A DNA stretch of 64,000 nt from Runella sp. (GTDB taxonomy: Bacteria > Bacteroidota > Bacteroidia > Cytophagales > Spirosomataceae). The notes beneath the pieces are model-generated. The model searched no databases. It was not told where the DNA came from and was given only the letters and a program-made list of their open reading frames with translations. Each line of letters begins with the position of its first letter. Position 1 is the stretch's first letter. Made by a program: the position numbers and the translations under genes. Shown in pieces: positions 20,553-29,100 of the stretch. The stretch lies in assembly GCF_027484545.1 (NCBI RefSeq), contig NZ_JAIXST010000212.1:1-64000 (forward strand), in the 5' to 3' direction.

Positions 20553-20664
20553 GATAGGATACCCCCCTGTTTTCTAATACTGACAAAACACACGTAGAAG
20601 GGGACAAGGGTCAAAGCATACAAACCGCCTGAACTTTTATATACCCCCCTCAATCATTCGGTTT
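20553..20664 (+). repeat. structured block copy B
   Basis: Diverged tandem copy of 20330-20439. Confidence 0.75.
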
Positions 20665-20713
20665 ACTTTCGGTTATAAGTTCTGCATTTACCTTGCATTT
20701 ACGTTGATTTCTT

Positions 20714-20758
20714 AACCTCCTATCTAATTACTTTCAAATCAGATAGGAAATTAAGGTT
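20714..20758. terminator. hairpin downstream of rep-like gene
   Basis: AACC(T)CCTATCT ... AGATAGG ... AAGGTT; loop ACTTTCAAAT shared with the 20120 hairpin. Confidence 0.6.
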
Positions 20759-20787
20759 GTTAGCTGTTCGATCCTGCTGTTTCTCTT

Positions 20788-21990
20788 TCAACCAAACTTT
20801 AAATTTAATTGTACCATTATTTCCCGCTGTTGTGGCGTTGGTTTGAACACCTCCCTAAACTCAAATAATTTGGTTTGGTTTATGCTGTGGAATACCCGCC
20901 TTTTAAAGTTGTTGCGTGGGTTGCTGTCGCTGTTTCTGCACTGTTTTTTGTGGCAGAATACCGCACCTTTGCGACGGTGTTCGATGGGTGTTCCACATAC
21001 CTTGCAATGCCTTTGAAGGGTACTTGGAGGGGTGTTGGCGGGCGTTGGATTGATTGGACGTTTTACCACTTTACTTGAAGTAGTAAAATGTCCTAAGTTT
21101 TTATTTTTGGAGTCGGGTAAAACGTCCGAAGTTTTTAACAGTTCTCCTACCTTATCCGCTATCAATTGGCCTACTGTTTCACGAACACCCAAACCGTATT
21201 TTTTAATTATTTGCTCGAACCGTTCCCGATAATAGTTGCGCTGTTTGCGGTCGGTCAAGTCACGCCAAAAGTTCGGGTTCATACCTTGTTCATATACCCG
21301 TCGTTCAGACCGTGACATTTGCCCCGTGTTCAACTTTTCCCCAATTAGTAAACCTCTATACGTCTCACACAATTTAACGCCCAATAGACGCAATTTTGAC
21401 ACGTCCAACAAATCCGCCAACGTCCGAACCTCCACCTCTGCCAAATGTACCATTGCCATTGTTTTTACTTCAAACCTTAGTACGTTGGTGTTTAAAGTGT
21501 ATTGCCGTTTTTTGTCATAAAGTTTCACAATATAGTTTTGTTTAATCCATTGCATAAGATAGCCCTTACCGCCAAAGGTTCGCATTTCGGGGAGTTTGAA
21601 CCGATAGTTCAGGATATTATCCAAGAACCTGGAGGGGGAGGTATCAAGTAAGATATTTACCCCAAACTCTACATTGTGGAGGCTCACGCGGTCGGGGGAG
21701 GTTTCCAATAGCGTCATAATGTCCCCAATCGTCTGAACTAATCGCTGATAGGTAAATGAGTCGTAATTGTGCGCTCCGTCGTTGGCGAACTTATGCAAAC
21801 TCCCCGTTACCTCCACCATTCCCGACGGGTACAATCCAATTTTCAGGTTTTTAAATTCAGCGGCTCTACTACCGTCCTTTTGTTCGCCTGTGTCGGGGTT
21901 TATCTTGCCCATAAAATCAAAGTTGGGGTTTTGGCGTAACCGTTCGGCAAAACCTTTATCGTTTATTCGTACCTTTACAAAGTCAATCAT
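20788..21990 (-). CDS. probable phage/plasmid replication initiator (gene II/X-like)
   Basis: VEVTGSLHKFANDGAHNYDSF, VSLHNVEFGVNILLDTSPS, IVKLYDKKRQY; C-terminal zinc-like CKVCGTPIEHRRKGAVFCHKKQC. Confidence 0.65.
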   Translation of the reverse strand: MIDFVKVRINDKGFAERLRQNPNFDFMGKINPDTGEQKDGSRAAEFKNLKIGLYPSGMVEVTGSLHKFANDGAHNYDSFTYQRLVQTIGDIMTLLETSPDRVSLHNVEFGVNILLDTSPSRFLDNILNYRFKLPEMRTFGGKGYLMQWIKQNYIVKLYDKKRQYTLNTNVLRFEVKTMAMVHLAEVEVRTLADLLDVSKLRLLGVKLCETYRGLLIGEKLNTGQMSRSERRVYEQGMNPNFWRDLTDRKQRNYYRERFEQIIKKYGLGVRETVGQLIADKVGELLKTSDVLPDSKNKNLGHFTTSSKVVKRPINPTPANTPPSTLQRHCKVCGTPIEHRRKGAVFCHKKQCRNSDSNPRNNFKRRVFHSINQTKLFEFREVFKPTPQQREIMVQLNLKFG

Positions 21991-22074
21991 TCGCCTGTCG
22001 GGGTGTGATTGGTCAAAAATCGAACATGATTGAACAAAAAGGGCGCGGGGTTATCCCATGCCCTTTTTTATTCG

Positions 22075-22494
22075 TTAGATGCTCATTTGAGTTTTGACCG
22101 CGTTGATAAACTCCCCCAAAAATCGCTCACGTTCTGACGGGTATAGGTTATACCCACTAAAGAAATAAACCCGCAACTCTCGAAAGTCAGACGAAAACCA
22201 AAACAGTATTAAAGAAAGTTTTTTGTTTCCGCTGCTGAACTCACAATGATTCCCAAAATACCATCTTTCCCGCGTTGGGGAGGGTACTAACCCCGTAAAG
22301 AACAAATACTTTTTGTTTTGGATTCTGCCATGAATGATTTGTTCAGCTCCGTTTCGTCTGATTCTCGGATCGTGGGTTTCTTCCACTTTCAACTCGTTGG
22401 GGAGTTTGGTAAAGGGGACTAAATCGGGCTGTTTCTCATAGTAGTTCGTTTCTACATTCAGCAAAAATCGAACGGTTTTGTAGTCTGCTATCAT
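22075..22494 (-). CDS. hypothetical protein in integrative element
   Basis: ORF of 139 aa in the co-directional element operon. Confidence 0.55.
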   Translation of the reverse strand: MIADYKTVRFLLNVETNYYEKQPDLVPFTKLPNELKVEETHDPRIRRNGAEQIIHGRIQNKKYLFFTGLVPSPTRERWYFGNHCEFSSGNKKLSLILFWFSSDFRELRVYFFSGYNLYPSERERFLGEFINAVKTQMSI

Positions 22495-22498
22495 GCCC

Positions 22499-22789
22499 CT
22501 ATCGTTTCCCCGCGTTGATTTGTTGAACTGCTGCCTCTACGTCGGTCTGATAGTACCGTACCCGCGTTCCAATACGGTTGGCGGTAATTTTGCCGCCCAT
22601 TGTCCATTCGTGCAACGTAGGCAAGGATACGCCCAAGAAACGCGCGGTTTCCTGTCGGGTCAATAGTTTGGGGGAGTGTGGAGGCCGAACCGCTGCCTCA
22701 ATAATGGGTCGAACCGTACGTTCAACCGCTGCCTCAATTAGCCCTGTCAATTCATCGGGCGTGAAGGTTGTACTAATTACTGTTGTCAT
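22499..22789 (-). CDS. helix-turn-helix (excisionase-type) protein
   Basis: KLLTRQETARFLGVSLPTLHEWTMGGKITANRIGTRVRYYQTDVEAAV. Confidence 0.85.
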   Translation of the reverse strand: MTTVISTTFTPDELTGLIEAAVERTVRPIIEAAVRPPHSPKLLTRQETARFLGVSLPTLHEWTMGGKITANRIGTRVRYYQTDVEAAVQQINAGKR

Positions 22790-22894
22790 CGTTTTATTTT
22801 TTGATTAGGATGCAAAACAGCAAAGAGAAGTAAGGTTAATTTTTCCGACGGATAAAAGATGTATAATTTACGGATAAAAAACAGGCAAATTCAA

Positions 22895-23767
22895 TCAAAT
22901 TTCTGCACTAAAATCTATACCCCGTATATCAATAGCCTCTTTAGGAGGCAATTTTTCTGCCATGCCTCCCGTCTTTCTGTATTTCTGTATTTCGCGTTGT
23001 ATGGTTTTTATGTCGGGTAGGTCTGTAAACGATTCAATTAAAAACTTAGCCAACAATTCGGGCGTATAGTTAAGGGGTATTTCTCCTTTCGTAGTTTGTT
23101 TTTCACTTAGTTTAGCAAACAAATGATACAGCGCACTATTTGAGGCATTCCATTGCAGTTTTGTTCGTTCTACTGTATTCTTTGGGGTTTCTTCTACTAC
23201 CTCCACCGTTGGCGGTTGTTCTATTGTTTCGCCCTTCAATTCTGCCAACTCTTTACGTTTTTCAGCTATCCATTTATCGGCATTTTTTTTAACTCTAAGA
23301 TATGCAATTTTGGGCGGATGTTCATCCGTATAAAAATACATTTTTTCAAAAAAGGAAGTTACTTTATCTAACCATTCATCAAGGTCACCACGATAACTGT
23401 TATAGTGAAAGTCTAAAAAGAGTTCTACTTGGTCAGTCTCATAATATTCAAATAATCTATTAAAAAACGCCTGTAATACTTTTAATTCAGTCATTTCCGC
23501 AAAAGTATGTTTCCAATATCCCTGTTCTGCAAATTTTCCATCTGCTGTTAGATTCTCCTCTGTCTTAAAAAAGTACCGCAAATGAAATGGTTTAATTTCT
23601 TCAACAAAGGGGTCTGTGTCTAAATTGGGGGTTTCTTCATCATAAACCTCATAGGGGTTTTTCCTATATGTATAATACACCTCGTTTTTTATAGGTAAAA
23701 AACCTTTAGGTGCATTGAATACAAATAAACGTAATGGAGGTGTTACCCAAATAATCTGTTTTTTCAT
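22895..23767 (-). CDS. hypothetical element protein (possibly RteC-like)
   Basis: ORF of 290 aa in element; family assignment tentative. Confidence 0.5.
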   Translation of the reverse strand: MKKQIIWVTPPLRLFVFNAPKGFLPIKNEVYYTYRKNPYEVYDEETPNLDTDPFVEEIKPFHLRYFFKTEENLTADGKFAEQGYWKHTFAEMTELKVLQAFFNRLFEYYETDQVELFLDFHYNSYRGDLDEWLDKVTSFFEKMYFYTDEHPPKIAYLRVKKNADKWIAEKRKELAELKGETIEQPPTVEVVEETPKNTVERTKLQWNASNSALYHLFAKLSEKQTTKGEIPLNYTPELLAKFLIESFTDLPDIKTIQREIQKYRKTGGMAEKLPPKEAIDIRGIDFSAEI

Positions 23768-23831
23768 TTCAAAAAATCGAACAAGTAAAACCCCCTACGC
23801 GGTCTGTTGGTAGGGGGAGGTATGAGTTTAA

Positions 23832-25145
23832 TTAGTTGGCAATACGGAACGGTTCATCCTTTGAGGGGGTGTTTTTCTTCCATAGTTCCCGTAGGTTGTT
23901 GGCATTTTCGCGGGGTGTCACTTTGATATACTTCATAAACGACGATTCGGTACGGTGTCCAGTTATCTTCATAATGGAAGTAGAAGGAAAACCCGCCAAA
24001 TATTGATTTGTGGCAAACGAACGTCGCGCAGTGTGCGTTGTTATCATTTCCCATTTTGGATGGTTTACGGTCTGCCTTATGCCCCCTTTAGTGATGGATT
24101 CGGATACCGTTTCCTCAAACCCCGCCATTTTCCCCAACTCTTTGAGATAGTCGTTCATCTTTTGATTGCTGATAGGTTGGGGGAGGCTGTTAGGGGTTTT
24201 ACCTTCGTATCGTTTCAATATTGCCTCTACCTGCCAATGTATCGGAATTACGACAACCTCCCCCGTCTTTTGGGTTTCCATCTCGATAAACTCCCCGTCA
24301 ATGTTTTCTTTTTTGATACGGGTAAAATCTGAAAACCGTAACCCCGTCCAACAACCCACTAAAAATAAGTCTCTGATTTTTTCGAGTCGCGGGTTCATAT
24401 TCAAATCAAGTTCAAAAAGGGTGTTTAATTCGCGCTGATTCAAATAGATTGCGTCGGAGGACTCTGATACTACCTTAAACTTTTTTGTGCTGAAATTGGG
24501 CATTAAACCGCGTTCCCGTGCCTCTAAGAAAAACGTTTTGAGCGTTCGAATGTGTTTCCCGATTGTATTGGTTGCAAAGTTCTGTTTTACAAGAAACTGT
24601 TGAAACTGTGTATAGAAATAGTAGTCAATCTGGGCGAAACTAAATTCTCTGTTTTTGTAGTTCTTATCCTTAAACTCTTTCAATACCCGCAACGATTGGC
24701 GGTAAACCCTCAATGTCGTTTTTGTGACGGGTTTCGCGGTTTTGTCGTTCAGTTTGGTTTCGTACTCTTTTAGAAAACCTTCAATGAATCCAAACAAATC
24801 CAATGGTTTGACTTCTTCCTTTTTCGGGGTTTTGTTGAGGCTCTGATTCAATAAGTCGCGGTAAGTCTCCAACGTTGGCGGCTGTTGGTCGTTATCGTTC
24901 ATATATTGACGTAGTATATTTTCCGCTACTGTCTCAATGTTGGAAAGACGGGTATTAAATTCGGGATAGGTCGGGTTCTTCTTAGTTTGTTTGGCTCGTT
25001 GGGTTTTAGAGTCCCAAAATAACGGGTCAATGGTTTCTCCTGTTGGATACTTGGTAAGACGTACACCATTGTAACTAACAAACAACAAAATAGGGGTAGG
25101 GCTGTCGGCCTCCTTATCACGGAGGTAAAAGTTTATCTTTGCCAT
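23832..25145 (-). CDS. tyrosine recombinase/integrase
   Basis: GCWTGLRFSDF, HTARRSFATNQYLAG, GHRTESSFMKYIKV (R...HxxR...H...Y). Confidence 0.95.
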   Translation of the reverse strand: MAKINFYLRDKEADSPTPILLFVSYNGVRLTKYPTGETIDPLFWDSKTQRAKQTKKNPTYPEFNTRLSNIETVAENILRQYMNDNDQQPPTLETYRDLLNQSLNKTPKKEEVKPLDLFGFIEGFLKEYETKLNDKTAKPVTKTTLRVYRQSLRVLKEFKDKNYKNREFSFAQIDYYFYTQFQQFLVKQNFATNTIGKHIRTLKTFFLEARERGLMPNFSTKKFKVVSESSDAIYLNQRELNTLFELDLNMNPRLEKIRDLFLVGCWTGLRFSDFTRIKKENIDGEFIEMETQKTGEVVVIPIHWQVEAILKRYEGKTPNSLPQPISNQKMNDYLKELGKMAGFEETVSESITKGGIRQTVNHPKWEMITTHTARRSFATNQYLAGFPSTSIMKITGHRTESSFMKYIKVTPRENANNLRELWKKNTPSKDEPFRIAN

Positions 25146-25197
25146 ATCTGAAACGGTTAAAAATCGAACAGAACAAAGATAGTAAACTTTATTTTTT

Positions 25198-25223
25198 GGG
25201 GGACACTTTGGGGGACACTTTTT
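25198..25223 (+). repeat. GGGGGACACTTT x2, candidate integrase arm-type sites (right end)
   Basis: Tandem motif matching left end. Confidence 0.65.
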
Positions 25224-25326
25224 GTTAATTTAATCTTATTTCTCTTTATCCCTCTTTACTATTGACTTTTATAAATAATTGATTATCAGTGTATTTTAGT
25301 AGCATTGGGTAAGGTACAATTTTATA

Positions 25327-25351
25327 GGTTCGAGTACCACCGGCTCCACAA
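25327..25351. repeat. right attachment site (duplicate ssrA 3' end)
   Basis: See 20084-20108. Confidence 0.88.
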
Positions 25352-25352
25352 A

Positions 25353-25385
25353 ACCCGCTAAATCTTATGATTTAGCGGGTTTTTC
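25353..25385 (+). terminator. original ssrA terminator displaced by the element
   Basis: CCCGCTAAATCTTATGATTTAGCGGGTTTTT. Confidence 0.8.
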
Positions 25386-25444
25386 TAATTGTTTTAGATA
25401 AATTATCAATATTTTATGCCATTTTCGATTAAAATTGATTCTTC

Positions 25445-25717
25445 ATGGAAGCCACGTACTACTTAGACGAAAGCGAACTTGATTATAAGTTTTTCAAATC
25501 CCTCAAATCAACCTTCAAGGGGAAGAGGCTTACGCTCAACTTAAAAGCTGAATCGCCGGATAAAATGACGGTATCGGCATTTGAGCAGAAGATTCAGCAG
25601 CGTCAAAATAGCCCTGTATCGTATCTTTTTGAGGGAGATAGTTTTGACGATATAACAAGCCAACTTCTTAAAGGAGAGTCTGTTGATATAGAAAAGTATA
25701 AGAAGGTTAAGCCATGA
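25445..25717 (+). CDS. putative antitoxin, paired with YoeB-like toxin
   Basis: Small ORF overlapping the toxin start by 4 nt; not Phd/YefM-like by eye. Confidence 0.65.
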   Translation: MEATYYLDESELDYKFFKSLKSTFKGKRLTLNLKAESPDKMTVSAFEQKIQQRQNSPVSYLFEGDSFDDITSQLLKGESVDIEKYKKVKP

Positions 25718-25977
25718 GGAGTGTCGAATTCAAACAGGATTCATTTGAAGAACTGGCTCAGTGGGTAACCCAAGACCGTAAAACATATCAACGTATTGTG
25801 AGACTTATCAGTGAGGTAAGGCGTGCTCCCTTTGAGGGTATCGGAAAACCAGAACCTTTACGCGGCAATTTAAGCGGTTGTTGGTCTCGTAGGATTGATG
25901 ATGGCAATCGCATGGTGTACGAAGTAACCGCTGATATAATTGTGATTCTGTCTCTGATGGGGCATTACGATGATTAG
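25714..25977 (+). CDS. yoeB: Txe/YoeB-family toxin
   Basis: PFEGIGKPEPLRGNLSGCWSRRIDDGNRMVYEV. Confidence 0.92.
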   Translation: MRSVEFKQDSFEELAQWVTQDRKTYQRIVRLISEVRRAPFEGIGKPEPLRGNLSGCWSRRIDDGNRMVYEVTADIIVILSLMGHYDD

Positions 25978-26006
25978 CTATTAACACTTCTCGAAGTTCT
26001 CCGCCG

Positions 26007-26067
26007 TTGTTGGTCTTATGACCGACAATCTTTGCTTCAAAAGGGTTGTTGGTGAAAATACCGACAA
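26007..26067 (+). repeat. two tandem hairpins TTGTTGGT...ACCGACAA
   Basis: 26007-26028 and 26046-26067, 39-bp offset. Confidence 0.75.
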
Positions 26068-26143
26068 TAGCGTAACTTTTTAAATTCCTGATTTGCCCAA
26101 TCGTTAAATTTGCCTTACATTGGCTTATCTTAACGATTTTAAT

Positions 26144-29100
26144 ATGCTTCTTAAATCCCTCACACCCACTGAATCACTCGAAAAAGTTTATCGCTTACAA
26201 TCTGGCAACCGCGAACAGATTGACCGATTCAAAGCCAACTTCACAACCCTGCTGAATCGCATCAACGAACAGGAAAGCGAAGAGAACGTAAAAGGGCATT
26301 TAATGGACTTTCTCAAAGAGGTCTATTACAAAGACGCGTATTTGATAGCCACCAAGGGAAAAACCGATTTTGTGATTCATACCGGCAAAGAAGCCAACGC
26401 CCCCGCCGGGGTACTCTTTGAGGTCAAACGTCCGACCAATAAAGGAGAAATGATTACGCGCGAAAACCTGAACACCAAAGCCATGCAGGAGTTAATCCTG
26501 TATTATTTTCGCGAACGTACCAAAGACAAAAACAGCGATTTACGCTATTGTGTCATTACCAACGTGTATGAATGGTTCATTTTTGACGCGGCTCTGTTCG
26601 AGCGGGTATTTTACAAAAACGCCCATTTAATTAAAGAATATAGGGCTTGGGCGTCGGGGCAAAAAGTGAGTACCAACAATGAACTGTTTTACAACGAAAT
26701 TGCCAAACCGTTTTTGGCCGAGCTGAAGGAGGAAATACCGTTCACCTACTTTGACATTCGCAATTTTAAAAAAATCGTTGCCGATAGCAATACAGCCAAT
26801 GATAAGGCGCTCTTACCCCTTTACAAAATCGTGTCGCCTACGCATCTGCTGAAGCTGCCAACGACGACGGACAGTAATAAACTCAACCCTAAATTTTATT
26901 CCGAACTGCTGCACCTGATTGGCTTGGAGGAGGTAAAAGACGGCGGAAAAAAAGTGATTCGACGCAAAGAAGCCGATAAACGGGACGAGGGGTCATTGCT
27001 CGAAAATACCATTATCCAACTTGATACAGCGGGCAAACTCTACCACCTCCCCGACCGGGCGCAATACGGAGCCACTACGGATGAACAACTGTTCAGCGTT
27101 GCCTTAGAACTTTGTATTACGTGGGTCAATCGAATCTTGTTTCTTAAACTGTTGGAATCGCAGTTGGTCAGTTACCACAACCAAGACAAAACGTATTCTT
27201 TCCTGAACCGCGAAACGATTGCCGATTTTGACGAACTCTTTAAACTGTTTTTTCAGGTCTTAGCCAAACGCCCCTCCGAACGCCGTTCTTCTATCCAAAC
27301 CAAGTTTGGCCGTATTCCTTACCTGAACAGCTCTTTGTTTGAAATTAGCGAATTGGAAGACGCCACCATCAATATCAATAGCCTCGACGATAGCCAAACC
27401 TTACCGCTGTTGAGTAAAAGCGTACTGAACGACAACCCCGCCTATAAAAACGCCAAACAAGTGCCAACGCTCTCTTACCTGTTTGCGTTTTTGGATGCTT
27501 ATGATTTTGCCTCGGAAAGCCGTGAGACGATTCAGGAAAAAAACAGGTCGTTGATTAATGCCTCCGTATTGGGGCTGATTTTTGAGAAAATCAACGGCTA
27601 CAAAGACGGTTCTTTTTATACGCCCGGATTCATCACCGAATACATGTGCCGCGAAACCATTCGTAAGGCGGTGGTTCAGAAGTTCAACGATGCCAAAGGC
27701 TGGAACTGTGCCGATTTTGCCGCGTTGGAAGACAAAGACCTTGATAGAAATGAAGCCAACGCCCTGATCAATGAACTTGCCCTCTGTGATCCTGCCGTGG
27801 GGTCTGGCCACTTTCTGGTATCGGGACTCAACGAACTCATCGCTATCAAGTCGGAACTGGGTATTTTGCAGGATGAAACAGGAAAACGGCTGAAAGGCTA
27901 TACCGTTAGCGTTCTGAATGATGAGTTGATTGTTCTGGATGATGACGAAACGCCGTTTCAATATTTTCTGCAAGCCACTGGAAAACCAACGCCCGAACGC
28001 CAACGCATCCAAAAGACTTTGTTCCACGAAAAACAAACGCTGATTGAAAACTGTCTTTTCGGAGTGGACATTAACCCCAACTCCGTAAAAATTTGCCGTT
28101 TGCGCCTGTGGATTGAGTTATTGAAAAATGCCTATTATACCGAAGAATCGGGTTTTACGGAACTGGAAACCCTCCCCAACATTGACATCAATATCAAGCA
28201 GGGAAACAGCCTTTTGAGCAAATTTAGCCTTACAGAAGACCTGACTGACGTTTTTCAAAAGCAGAAATTTAGTTTTAAAACTTACAAGGATGCTGTTACT
28301 GCGTACAAAAATGTGCGCGATAAAGACGCAAAAAGTGAATTATTAAGGTTTATAGGAGAAATAAAAGAGCAGTTTCGCGATAAAATTATTAATACTGACC
28401 ATCGTCGAAAAAAACTCTCTGTACTACGTGGACAACGTGATGTTTTGGATATTGATACTGACCTATTTGGTACTAAAATTCGCGGTACTAAAATGGTCAA
28501 AGACACTAAATTGATTGAGGATGAAAAGATAAAGTTAGATAAACAAATTGAACAAGCCGAATTAGAATGGGCAAATATTGAAAGTAATGCCCTCTATCGG
28601 GGTTCGTTTGAGTGGCGGTTTGAGTTTCCCGAAGTACTGAACGAAAAAGGCGATTTTGTGGGTTTTGACGCGGTTATCGGTAATCCACCTTACATCCGAC
28701 AGGAGGATTTAGGAGAATCAAAAACATTACTGAAAAAAGATTTCCCCAAAACCTACACGGGTACGGCTGACCTTTACGTGATGTTCGTGGAGCATGGTTT
28801 ACGCATTTTACGCCCCAATGGTCAATTCGTGTTCATCATTCCAAACAAATGGATGAGAGCGGGCTACGGTGAAAACCTCCGTAAATGGCTGAAAACGTTG
28901 GCGATTGAACAAATTGCCGACTTTGGTGATTTGCCCGTTTTTGACGAGGCTACCACCTACCCAAGCATTTTGAGTATTCGTAACGCGCCTGCTTCCAATC
29001 ATTTTCAAGCGGCTCAGATAGATACGTTAAAATATGATGTTGGGTTATCTGATTATGTCCAAGCGAACCGTTTCGAGGTAAATTTTGAAAGTTTAAAAGA

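Larger units (their letters stand above)
20084..25351. mobile_element. 5.24-kb integrative element inserted in 3' end of ssrA
   Basis: Direct repeat GGTTCGACTCCCACCGGCTCCACAA (20084) / GGTTCGAGTACCACCGGCTCCACAA (25327) bracketing a tyrosine recombinase, HTH and Rep-like genes. Confidence 0.9.

Noticed and set aside
20471-20653. 60-aa minus-strand ORF over the repeat region
   Set aside because: Overlaps the structured repeats, low-complexity translation, no supporting motif.
20258-20664. Telomerase-like or retron/DGR repeat-copying template (each doublet resembles a 1.5-2x template)
   Set aside because: Kept only as a speculative idea: no reverse transcriptase (no YxDD motif protein) was seen among the element's ORFs or elsewhere in the window.
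27401-28036. 211-aa antisense ORF inside the RM gene
   Set aside because: Shadow ORF of a conserved coding sequence.
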